Assembly (NCBI GenBank): GCA_001915025.1
Contig: MNDR01000098.1
Coordinates: 1,526-61,543, forward strand
DNA length: 60,018 nucleotides
DNA from: Gemmatimonadetes bacterium 13_2_20CM_2_65_7
GTDB lineage: Bacteria > Gemmatimonadota > Gemmatimonadetes > Gemmatimonadales > GWC2-71-9
Reading direction: 5' to 3'
Shown: positions 50,128-56,998 of the stretch, piece by piece
Layout of the letters: each line of letters opens with the position of its first letter
Numbering within the stretch: position 1 is the first letter of the stretch
The notes under the pieces: generated by a model
Databases searched by the model: none
What the model was told of the DNA's origin: nothing
Seen by the model: the letters and a program-made list of their open reading frames with translations, nothing else
Position numbers and translations under genes: made by a program

Positions 50128-50811
50128 GTGCAGATCCTCCTCGTCGAAGATGATCGCGACCTGCGGCGCTTCCTGAGCAAAGCGTTCCGCGAGGAAGGTT
50201 ACGGCGTGACGGAAACCGATTCCGGCGACCGCGCAATGGAGCGCGCGCTGGAGGGCCATTTCACCTGCGTCGTGCTCGACGTGATGTTGCCGGGCCGCGA
50301 TGGCTTCAGCGTCGTGGCGGAGCTGCGGAAACGGGGCGTCGCGACACCGGTGCTGTTGCTCACCGCCAAAGACGAGCTCGAGTCACGCGTCCGTGGTCTC
50401 GAAGGCGGCGCCGACGACTATGTCACGAAGCCCTTCGATCTGCCCGAGCTGCTGGCGCGCGTCCACGCACTCATCCGTCGTGCCGAGCTGCGCCACAAGG
50501 ACGCGACGCTGAAGGTCGGGGACATCACGCTCGATCCGTTGGCGCGCCGGGTGATGCAGGATGAGCGCGTCATCGATCTCTCGCCGCGCGAATTCGCCTT
50601 GCTCGAGTTCCTCATGCGCAATGCGGGCCGCACGGTGTCGCGCTCGCGCATCGCGGAGGCGGTGTGGAATTACAAGTTCGATCCCGAAACGAACGTCGTG
50701 GACGTGTACGTCAATTACCTGCGCAAGAAGTTGAGCTTTGGCGGGCGGTCCGCGCCGATTCACACGGTCCGCGGCGTGGGGTATCGGCTGGAAGCAGACG
50801 CGAATGAGTGA
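50128..50811 (+). CDS. OmpR-family response regulator
   Basis: 227 residues from GTG 50128 (MQILLVEDDRDLRR). Receiver with Asp51 (CVVLDVMLPGRDG) and Lys in DYVTKPFDLPE; winged-helix domain from about 130 (VIDLSPREFALLEFLMRNAG, VYVNYLRKKLSFGG, HTVRGVGYRLEA). The longer reading from 50092 spans the promoter and is rejected. Its 3' end overlaps the kinase start by 8 bases. Confidence 0.95.
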   Translation: MQILLVEDDRDLRRFLSKAFREEGYGVTETDSGDRAMERALEGHFTCVVLDVMLPGRDGFSVVAELRKRGVATPVLLLTAKDELESRVRGLEGGADDYVTKPFDLPELLARVHALIRRAELRHKDATLKVGDITLDPLARRVMQDERVIDLSPREFALLEFLMRNAGRTVSRSRIAEAVWNYKFDPETNVVDVYVNYLRKKLSFGGRSAPIHTVRGVGYRLEADANE

Positions 50812-52189
50812 GCGCCGCCTGAGTCAGGTGCTCACGCGCCGCTTCAGTCGCGTCGCGAGGATCACGCTGGCGGGATACGCGTTGGTCGTCGTGCTGCTAT
50901 TCGCGGCGGCCGCCGAGATGGCGTTGCGGAGCTCACTCGAGCATTCGGCGGATGTCATTCAGTCGCTCCTCGGCGCCTATCGCGATTCGACCAGCGCACC
51001 AGGCGGCGTGATGCCGTCGGCGCTCGCCGACCAGCTCGTGGGCATGGGTGGTCAGGTGCTCATCACGCGTACCACGATGAACGCCGGCGGCATGCCGCAG
51101 GTCTATTACATCTCTCCAGGAATGCCGGCCCGGCGTCTCCAGGGCGCTCCCAGCGACCTGGTCTCGGCAATCACGCAGCGCGCGCGCTGGCGCTATCGCG
51201 TGCTGCATCGTGCCATGGGCGAGTTCGATATCTACGTCGTGGCGAGCCGACAATCGTATCTCGTCCCGCTCGGCGTACTGGTGGCGGCAGCGGTCTTGCT
51301 GTTGCCGGTCGCCGCGTTTGCATCTGCCCGCGCCGCGCGTCAAGCGGTCGACGCGGCGCTGCAACCACTCGAGAGAGTCACGGGAGAAACGCGCGCGATC
51401 GGCCCGTCGGAGCTGGGGACGAGGCTCATGAGCCCCACCGGACAGGCGGAAGTAACCGAGCTCGCGGACAGCATCAATCGCATGCTCGAGCGCGTAGACC
51501 GGGCGCATCGCGCCCTCCAGTCCTTCACGGCAGACGCGAGCCACGAGCTGCGCACGCCGCTCACCCATTTGCGTGCCCAGGTGCAATGGGCATCCGAAGA
51601 CGGGCGCTCCGAGGCCCAGATCCGCGAGGCGCTCGCCGCGATGGAGCGCGCGCTCGACCGCACGACGAAGCTCGTGGAGGAGCTGCTGCTGATCGCGCGC
51701 GGTGAAAATCGGCAGTTGGCGTTGGCGCACGCGCCGTTTGATCTGACCGCTGTGGTCGAAGAGGTGCGTGAGATAACGGAGGCAATGTCGGTTGGGAAAC
51801 CGCTGATCGTGCGATCGGAACCGTCGGAACGAGCCGAGGCCATTGGCGATGCCGATCGCACCCGTCACATCCTCCTCAACCTGGCATCGAATGCCGCGCG
51901 CTATACGTCGAGCGGTAGCGTCACGTTCGCCATCGAGCGCAATGGGACAGAGGTCGGCGTGCGCGTCAGCGACACCGGGCCAGGCATTGGAGCCGAGCAT
52001 GTGGAGCGGATCTTCGACCGGTTCTTCCGCATCGATCAGTCGCGGAGCCGAGAGTTGGGAGGAACGGGACTAGGGTTAGCGATTGCGCGGCTGTTTGCTG
52101 AGTTGCAGCAAGGACGAATCGAAGTGGACAGCATGCCCGGCCGGGGGAGCACGTTCACGGTGTGGCTCCCCTCGGCCGAGCGCGCGTAG
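50804..52189 (+). CDS. Sensor histidine kinase with HAMP domain
   Basis: 461 residues from ATG 50804. Helices at about 22-42 and 155-178 flank a periplasmic domain of about 110 residues. A HAMP region follows (ALQPLERVTGETRAIG), then HisKA with SFTADASHELRTPLTHLRAQ and HATPase with ILLNLASNAARYTSSG, VSDTGPGIGAEHVERIFDRF, LGGTGLGLAIARLFAELQQG. QseC/CpxA-like layout. It works with the overlapping OmpR-type regulator. Signal unknown. Confidence 0.94.
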   Translation: MSERRLSQVLTRRFSRVARITLAGYALVVVLLFAAAAEMALRSSLEHSADVIQSLLGAYRDSTSAPGGVMPSALADQLVGMGGQVLITRTTMNAGGMPQVYYISPGMPARRLQGAPSDLVSAITQRARWRYRVLHRAMGEFDIYVVASRQSYLVPLGVLVAAAVLLLPVAAFASARAARQAVDAALQPLERVTGETRAIGPSELGTRLMSPTGQAEVTELADSINRMLERVDRAHRALQSFTADASHELRTPLTHLRAQVQWASEDGRSEAQIREALAAMERALDRTTKLVEELLLIARGENRQLALAHAPFDLTAVVEEVREITEAMSVGKPLIVRSEPSERAEAIGDADRTRHILLNLASNAARYTSSGSVTFAIERNGTEVGVRVSDTGPGIGAEHVERIFDRFFRIDQSRSRELGGTGLGLAIARLFAELQQGRIEVDSMPGRGSTFTVWLPSAERA

Positions 52190-52192
52190 CTA

Positions 52193-53329
52193 CTACCGCG
52201 CTGCCAACCCCACCGTGCTCGCCGGCAAACCGGCAACGTTGTTGACCGCATTCAGATGCCCGTCAGCTTCGATGCGGAAGCCACTGATGCTGCGGTTGCC
52301 GTTCAACTCGTACAGATACCGGCTGTTATCGCTCAGCGCCAAGTCGATGTTTCCCGGACCGACGACCACGGTCCGGCCGTCGGCATCGATGAGGGCGATT
52401 GAGCCGTCAGGCGCGATCGCGAAACCAGAGATCGAGCCGCCCTGGGCGTTCGCCGTGTAGCCGAACTTGCCGTTCTTCGTAACCACGGCCCAGCAAGGCG
52501 CACCTTGATGGGTGAGCACCGCGCCGCTGGCCGTACTCAGCTGGCCGGCGTTGCCGATCACGTAGGATGACGCGCTCCCGGTCGCCTCGGAGACGAACAG
52601 CTCGCCGCGGTGACCGAACGAGAACCCGAACGGCGTGCCACCGGCCGACGAGCTCGCAGTCGCCGCCGACGCGACGCCGTCGTCGCCCACCGCATAGACG
52701 TCGAGCCTGTTGGTCGACTTCTCGGTCACGATGAGCCGGCGGCCGTCAGGACTGAACGCAACTTGCGCGGGACCGACGGCGCTACCAGAAAGCGACCGCG
52801 TCGACCCGGTGATGGCCGTGAGCGCGCCATCTCCGCCGATCGTGAAGCCGCTGATGTTGCCGTTCCCGCCGGCGTTGAGGACGTACACGAAATCTCCGTG
52901 GACGGTGAGGCTGATGGGCCGGACCCCGCCCGACGCAACGCGGCTCGTGAGCGTGAGTCCGTTTGCCCCGACGCGGAACGCCGAGATGTCGTTCGAGCCG
53001 GCATTGACGGCGAACAGCCAGCGGCCGTCATCGCTCAACGCGAGCGCGCCCTGCGATCCGAGGCCGCTTCCCGCGCCGGTGCCACCCGTCGCCACGCTAC
53101 CGGCCCAGGTCAGACTTCCATCGGCCGCGCGCGCAAACGTCGCGACAGAGTTGCCGGCCACCTGGTTGGTGAGCGCAAACACGGCACCGGGCGCGTCCGC
53201 GGCCGCCGCGACCGGGGGGGCGCTGACTCCGACGTCCACTGCACGGTCTGCGGCTATCCCGGTGACGTTGTTGTCGTGAGAGCAGGCCGCGAGCATGACG
53301 AGCGTACCGAGTGCTAGGAACTTGTTCAT
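52193..53329 (-). CDS. Beta-propeller (lactonase/YVTN-like) lipoprotein
   Basis: 378 residues. Lipobox TLVMLAACS (C16). From residue 45 the protein is a seven-bladed propeller of the 6-phosphogluconolactonase-like/YVTN type: GSQGALALSDDGRWLFAVNA, PISLTVHGDFVYVLNAGGNG, PAQVAFSPDGRRLIVTEKST, NIDLALSDNSRYLYELNGNR. An enzymatic role is not shown. GGGAGG precedes ATG 53329. It is divergent from the PQQ dehydrogenase gene and ends 3 bp from the convergent kinase stop. Confidence 0.88.
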   Translation of the reverse strand: MNKFLALGTLVMLAACSHDNNVTGIAADRAVDVGVSAPPVAAAADAPGAVFALTNQVAGNSVATFARAADGSLTWAGSVATGGTGAGSGLGSQGALALSDDGRWLFAVNAGSNDISAFRVGANGLTLTSRVASGGVRPISLTVHGDFVYVLNAGGNGNISGFTIGGDGALTAITGSTRSLSGSAVGPAQVAFSPDGRRLIVTEKSTNRLDVYAVGDDGVASAATASSSAGGTPFGFSFGHRGELFVSEATGSASSYVIGNAGQLSTASGAVLTHQGAPCWAVVTKNGKFGYTANAQGGSISGFAIAPDGSIALIDADGRTVVVGPGNIDLALSDNSRYLYELNGNRSISGFRIEADGHLNAVNNVAGLPASTVGLAAR

Positions 53330-53438
53330 CGAAAACCTCCCGAGAGAATGGTGACGGTTGAGTGGCTCGGGAGAATGAACGCGGAGGGACTCGAAAGCGG
53401 AGGACCTTTCGCGCCTTATGAGAGAGTTCTCATACTGC

Positions 53439-53444
53439 TATCAT
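53439..53444 (+). promoter_or_regulatory. Leaderless -10 box of the PQQ dehydrogenase gene
   Basis: TATCAT, then 7 nt and ATG 53452. TTATGA (53416-53421) lies 17 bp upstream as a poor -35. Confidence 0.55.
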
Positions 53445-53451
53445 TACGCGC

Positions 53452-55191
53452 ATGCGCGTTGCGCCATTTGCCGCGGTCGCTCTAATCGTTCTGCAGGGCC
53501 CCGCCGCATCGGGTCGCGACGATGGGCAATGGACGATGCCCGGCAAAGATTACTCGGCGACGCGCTTCAGTGGCCTCTCGCAAATCACGCCGCGCAACGC
53601 CGCTCGGCTGCGACCGATCTGGAGCTTTTCGACCGGCGTTCTCGGCGGCCATGAAGGCCAGCCGCTCGTCGTCGGCAACACGATGTACGTCGTCACACCG
53701 TTCCCAAATGTTCTCTACGCCTTCGATCTCACGCGCGAAGGCTATCCGCTCAAATGGAAGTACCGGCCCGACGTCAACCCCACATCCGTCGGCATTGCCT
53801 GTTGCGACGCGATCAACCGCGGCGCCGTCTACGCTGACGGCAAGATCATCTACAACCTGTTGGACGGACACACCGTCGCGGTGGACGCCAAGAGCGGCCA
53901 GGAGCTCTGGAAGACGCAGATCGCCGACATGAATCAGGGTGAGACGACACCGATGGCGCCGTTTGTCGCGGGCAATCGCGTGATCGTTGGGCCATCGGGC
54001 GGCGAGTTCGGAATCTACGGCTGGGTGAAGGGGCTGGACCTCGCGACCGGGAAAGTCGTCTGGACCGCGCACAACATGGGGCCCGACACACTAATGCTCG
54101 TGCGCCCCGAGACGTTCAGCGGCGGCGCCGGGATCGGGACGTCGACGTGGACCGGCGATTCGTGGCGGCGCGGCGGCGCGCCCGTGTGGGGATGGATCAC
54201 GTACGACCCGCAGCTCGACTTGATTTACTTCGGCGTCGGAAACCCCGGCCCGTATAACCCCGAACAACGGCCCGGCGAGAACAAGTGGACCAACAGCGTG
54301 CTGGCGCGCCGTCCCCGCGATGGCGCACTGGTCTGGGCGTATCAGTTCACGCCCCACGACAGCTGGGACTACGACTCGAACGCCGAGATGATTCTCGCCG
54401 ATTTCGTGGTCGGTGGACGACTCCGCAAGGTGCTGGTGCACTTCGACAAAAACGGTTTCGCCTACACGCTCGACCGCGCCACGGGCGAGGTCTTGGTTGC
54501 GGAGCCGTTCGCGCACGTCACCTGGGCGAAGCGCATCGATAGGACCACTGGTCTTCCTGTCGTCGATACGACCAAGACCACGGGAGCATCAAAGGGGAAT
54601 GTGCAGGGCATCTGCCCGTCTCTTGAAGGTGGCAAGAGTCCCGCATCACCGGCGGCGTATTCGCCGCATACCGGTCTTTTCTACACGGCGACGAACAATC
54701 TCTGCATGAGCTACCAGGCTGTCCCGGTGACCCGCATTCCGGGGACGCCGTACATCGGCGCGACGACACCGTACACCGCCGGCCCGGGCGGCAACATGGG
54801 CTCGTTCATCGCGTGGGACGCCGCGCGCGGACGGAAGGTCTGGGAGATTAAGGAGAAGTTTCCCGTCTGGAGCGGTAGCGTCGTCACCGCCGGCGACGTG
54901 GTGTTTTACGGCACGCTCGACGGCTGGTTCAAGGCAGCGGACGCGCGCACCGGCCGCCAACTCTGGAAGTTCAAGGTCGGCTCGGGTGTCGTTGGCGCGC
55001 CGATTTCGTTTCGCGGCGCGGACGGCAAGCAGTACGTCGCCATCTACGCCGGGATCGGCGGCGACTGGTTCCTGCTCTCCGGCGACGTGCGATCCGACGA
55101 CCCCGCCGACGTCCGGCCGCCCGCCGACTTCGCGCCCGATCTGGCTCGCCATACGAGTCAGGGAGGAATCGTCTGGGTCTTCGGACTCTAG
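53452..55191 (+). CDS. PQQ-dependent alcohol dehydrogenase, lanthanide-type ligands
   Basis: 579 residues with a signal peptide (MRVAPFAAVALIVLQGPAAS). Eight-bladed quinoprotein propeller; the vicinal disulfide is at C117-C118 (GIACCDAINRG). Metal/PQQ ligands by position: Glu185 (GGEFG), Asn264 (FGVGNPGPYN), catalytic Asp306 and Asp308 in HDSWDYDSN. The second Asp, two residues on, marks lanthanide-dependent XoxF/ExaF-type enzymes; calcium enzymes have a small residue there. It oxidises an alcohol or aldehyde in the periplasm. The cytochrome partner gene downstream is truncated. Confidence 0.88.
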   Translation: MRVAPFAAVALIVLQGPAASGRDDGQWTMPGKDYSATRFSGLSQITPRNAARLRPIWSFSTGVLGGHEGQPLVVGNTMYVVTPFPNVLYAFDLTREGYPLKWKYRPDVNPTSVGIACCDAINRGAVYADGKIIYNLLDGHTVAVDAKSGQELWKTQIADMNQGETTPMAPFVAGNRVIVGPSGGEFGIYGWVKGLDLATGKVVWTAHNMGPDTLMLVRPETFSGGAGIGTSTWTGDSWRRGGAPVWGWITYDPQLDLIYFGVGNPGPYNPEQRPGENKWTNSVLARRPRDGALVWAYQFTPHDSWDYDSNAEMILADFVVGGRLRKVLVHFDKNGFAYTLDRATGEVLVAEPFAHVTWAKRIDRTTGLPVVDTTKTTGASKGNVQGICPSLEGGKSPASPAAYSPHTGLFYTATNNLCMSYQAVPVTRIPGTPYIGATTPYTAGPGGNMGSFIAWDAARGRKVWEIKEKFPVWSGSVVTAGDVVFYGTLDGWFKAADARTGRQLWKFKVGSGVVGAPISFRGADGKQYVAIYAGIGGDWFLLSGDVRSDDPADVRPPADFAPDLARHTSQGGIVWVFGL

Positions 55192-55440
55192 TCCTCCTCG
55201 CGCTGCTCGCCGCTGCGTGCGAACGGAGCGAGCAACTCCCGCCCTCGGTGCGCTATCCGCAGCACGTATCTGCGGGCGGCAATCCTCCCCCGGCGGGTGA
55301 AATCTCGAACCCGCTCGCTCGCGATTCAGGATCTGTGGCCGACGGCGAGAAAATCTTCAGCTCGATGAATTGCGACGGCTGCCACGGCGGCGGGGCGACC
55401 GGCTGGGTGGGGCCAAGCCTGGTCGACGGGCGGTGGCGCG
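55173..55440 (+). pseudogene. Truncated cytochrome c lipoprotein gene
   Basis: In frame 3 relative to the dehydrogenase end, codons from CTG 55173 read a lipoprotein signal (GLRTLVLLALLAAAC) with GGGAGGAA placed before it. A c-type haem site follows (MNCDGCHGGG, C67/C70/H71), then WVGPSLVDGRWR. At about 55440 homology ends abruptly: the C-terminal half with the Met ligand is missing. The frame stays open without a stop into the next lipoprotein gene. No ATG, GTG or TTG is available, so a CTG start or loss of the start is implied. Confidence 0.65.
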
Positions 55441-55490
55441 CAACCCAAGCCCGTGACGGTGCCCACAGAGACATTCAAATAACGGAAAGC

Positions 55491-55499
55491 ATTATGTTG
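55491..55499 (+). promoter_or_regulatory. ATTATGTTG promoter motif
   Basis: Fifth copy of the motif, 34 nt before ATG 55533, sitting where the cytochrome c remnant ends. Confidence 0.5.
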
Positions 55500-55532
55500 G
55501 GGCCCCGAAACGTCCCTCGATGTGAGGTCCCA

Positions 55533-56138
55533 ATGCGCGTGCTTCGCGTTCTGATTTGTTCCTTCGTCGTACTGGCGATTTTCGGCTGCGGTGGCGGCTA
55601 CCACCCAGCCCGGCAGCGCGTGCTCCTTCCTCCGACGCTGAATCTCGTGCCGCATCACAACATCGGTCTGTTCCAGTTCTCAGTGGAGAACGCGAAGGGA
55701 AACCTCCACGAGTTCGCCACGCGGCGGTTCGAGGAATACGTGCTCGCCGCGCAAACCGGCATCGAGATGCGGGAGTTCACGTCGGCAGACTCGACCCGCG
55801 TATTCGCGTCCGCCGATTCGACCGCCTGCCCTGTCGCCTTTTTTGGCCATCTCAAGATCTCGAACGTGAAGCCGAGCGGCGGGCTGACCGCTGGTCTCTC
55901 ACCGATCGTCGAGGCGACGGTCACGGTGGAGCTGTCGGTGTGGCTCGTGAACACGCGCACGGGTGGCGTCATGTGGCGCCGCAGCTCGGCCGAGACCGAG
56001 AAGGTCGGGGGCCTGTCGTTCATCGGCGGCACGCCATCGTTCTCGGCGCGCGATCCGAATGACGCGTACGGACACATCGTCAATCAGCTGGTTTATAACG
56101 TCACGTATGACGTGAGATCGACTTGGGTGGACCAATAA
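55533..56138 (+). CDS. Lipoprotein of unknown function
   Basis: 201 residues from ATG 55533. Signal with a lipobox-like VLAIFGCGG (C19). The mature part is mixed alpha/beta (TLNLVPHHNIGLFQFSVENA, FATRRFEEYVLAAQTGIEMR, EATVTVELSVWLVNTRTGGV, MWRRSSAETEKVGG). It recalls the GNA1162/LpoB-type fold in which an outer-membrane lipoprotein binds a partner, but I cannot assign it. Own promoter motif; possible read-through from the cytochrome remnant in the same frame. Confidence 0.75.
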   Translation: MRVLRVLICSFVVLAIFGCGGGYHPARQRVLLPPTLNLVPHHNIGLFQFSVENAKGNLHEFATRRFEEYVLAAQTGIEMREFTSADSTRVFASADSTACPVAFFGHLKISNVKPSGGLTAGLSPIVEATVTVELSVWLVNTRTGGVMWRRSSAETEKVGGLSFIGGTPSFSARDPNDAYGHIVNQLVYNVTYDVRSTWVDQ

Positions 56139-56140
56139 CC

Positions 56141-56260
56141 AGACGGTAAATGACGGTAAGAGACGGTAAGGGACGGTAAGAGTCAGGCTCCTACCGTCCC
56201 TTACCGTCTTTTACCGTCCCTTACCGTCCCTTACCGTCCCTTACCGTCCCTTACCGTCCC
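56141..56260. repeat. Inverted array of 10-bp units (GACGGTAAG / TTACCGTCCC)
   Basis: Four 10-bp units reading GACGGTAA (56141-56180), a 10-nt centre (56181-56190), then seven units reading TACCGTC in inverse orientation (56191-56260), followed by TTTT. All units have period exactly 10. It lies between convergent genes and can form a long hairpin, so it may also terminate transcription. Confidence 0.92.
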
Positions 56261-56263
56261 TTT

Positions 56264-56683
56264 TCAGCACCCGTGCCCCCACATGTCCACCGCCTCCACA
56301 AACGCCGCCGCTTTCTCCGTCAGCTCTTTATCGGTCATCTTCGCGCGACCGCTTTTTGCGATCGCGGTATCCAGCGCGGACCAGAGGCTGCGTCGCGTAG
56401 GGTCGAGCTGGAGAGCGCGCGCCAGCGGACCGATCGCCGCTTCGTACCAGCCATGGCTCGCGTAGACGTCGGCCAGTTTCTGCATCGCGTCGACGTCGTT
56501 CGGCTGGTCCTGAAGGCGCTCCATCAGCGAGTCTTCCACCTGACCGATCGCGGTGAGGTCTGCGACCTGCTGCGCGGGCTCCCGCTGCATCTCCAGCGGG
56601 GGTTCAGTCGCCAGCAACGGACACCCCATGATCCAGATGAGGTCGATGGCGACGGCTACACCCAAGCCTTTCCAGTAGCTCAT
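56264..56683 (-). CDS. Small membrane-anchored TPR-like protein
   Basis: 139 residues. One N-terminal hydrophobic helix (LGVAVAIDLIWIMGCPLLAT), then a Gln/Glu-rich stretch and about two TPR-like units (DVDAMQKLADVYASHGWYEA, PLARALQLDPTRRSLWSALD). The C-terminus ends VDMWGHGC. GGAGGAC precedes ATG 56683. The gene abuts the decanucleotide array. Function unknown. Confidence 0.7.
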   Translation of the reverse strand: MSYWKGLGVAVAIDLIWIMGCPLLATEPPLEMQREPAQQVADLTAIGQVEDSLMERLQDQPNDVDAMQKLADVYASHGWYEAAIGPLARALQLDPTRRSLWSALDTAIAKSGRAKMTDKELTEKAAAFVEAVDMWGHGC

Positions 56684-56714
56684 GGCGTCCTCCTTTGCCG
56701 CTCGGAGAACGCAC

Positions 56715-56750
56715 GAGGCGCGCCAGGCGAGAGTCAGCCTGGCGCGCCTC
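56715..56750. terminator. Strong hairpin between two minus-strand genes
   Basis: 14-bp stem GAGGCGCGCCAGGC/GCCTGGCGCGCCTC with loop GAGAGTCA. There is no T-tract on the minus strand; on the + side GATTTGTGTT follows. Terminator, attenuator or RNA-stability element. Confidence 0.55.
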
Positions 56751-56770
56751 GATTTGTGTTCTAGCGAACA

Positions 56771-56968
56771 CTACTCCGACGCGGGAGGCGTGTCCTCCTT
56801 GCCACGAGGCTTCTTATTGAAGTACCAGAACGCCAGCATCACCAAACCAATGACGAAGGCGATCTTGATGACGAGGAAGATGAGAGGAAGGAGAAAGGCG
56901 CCTGCCAGTTTCCAGAGGAGGACGCCCACGAACCCAACGGCGGCGAGCTGCAGAACAGGCTTTACCAT
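56771..56968 (-). CDS. Small two-helix membrane protein
   Basis: 65 residues. Two adjacent membrane segments (LQLAAVGFVGVLLWKLAGAF, LPLIFLVIKIAFVIGLVMLA) and a charged tail (NKKPRGKEDTPPASE). No clear ribosome-binding site before ATG 56968. Followed by a strong hairpin. Small proteins of this type are common and uncharacterised. Confidence 0.65.
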   Translation of the reverse strand: MVKPVLQLAAVGFVGVLLWKLAGAFLLPLIFLVIKIAFVIGLVMLAFWYFNKKPRGKEDTPPASE

Positions 56969-56998
56969 AACTGGACTCGGTTCAAGGGAGTGGGGGCC

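Noticed and set aside
56141-56260. CRISPR array
   Set aside because: Units are 10 bp, contiguous and inverted in the middle; there are no spacers and no cas genes.
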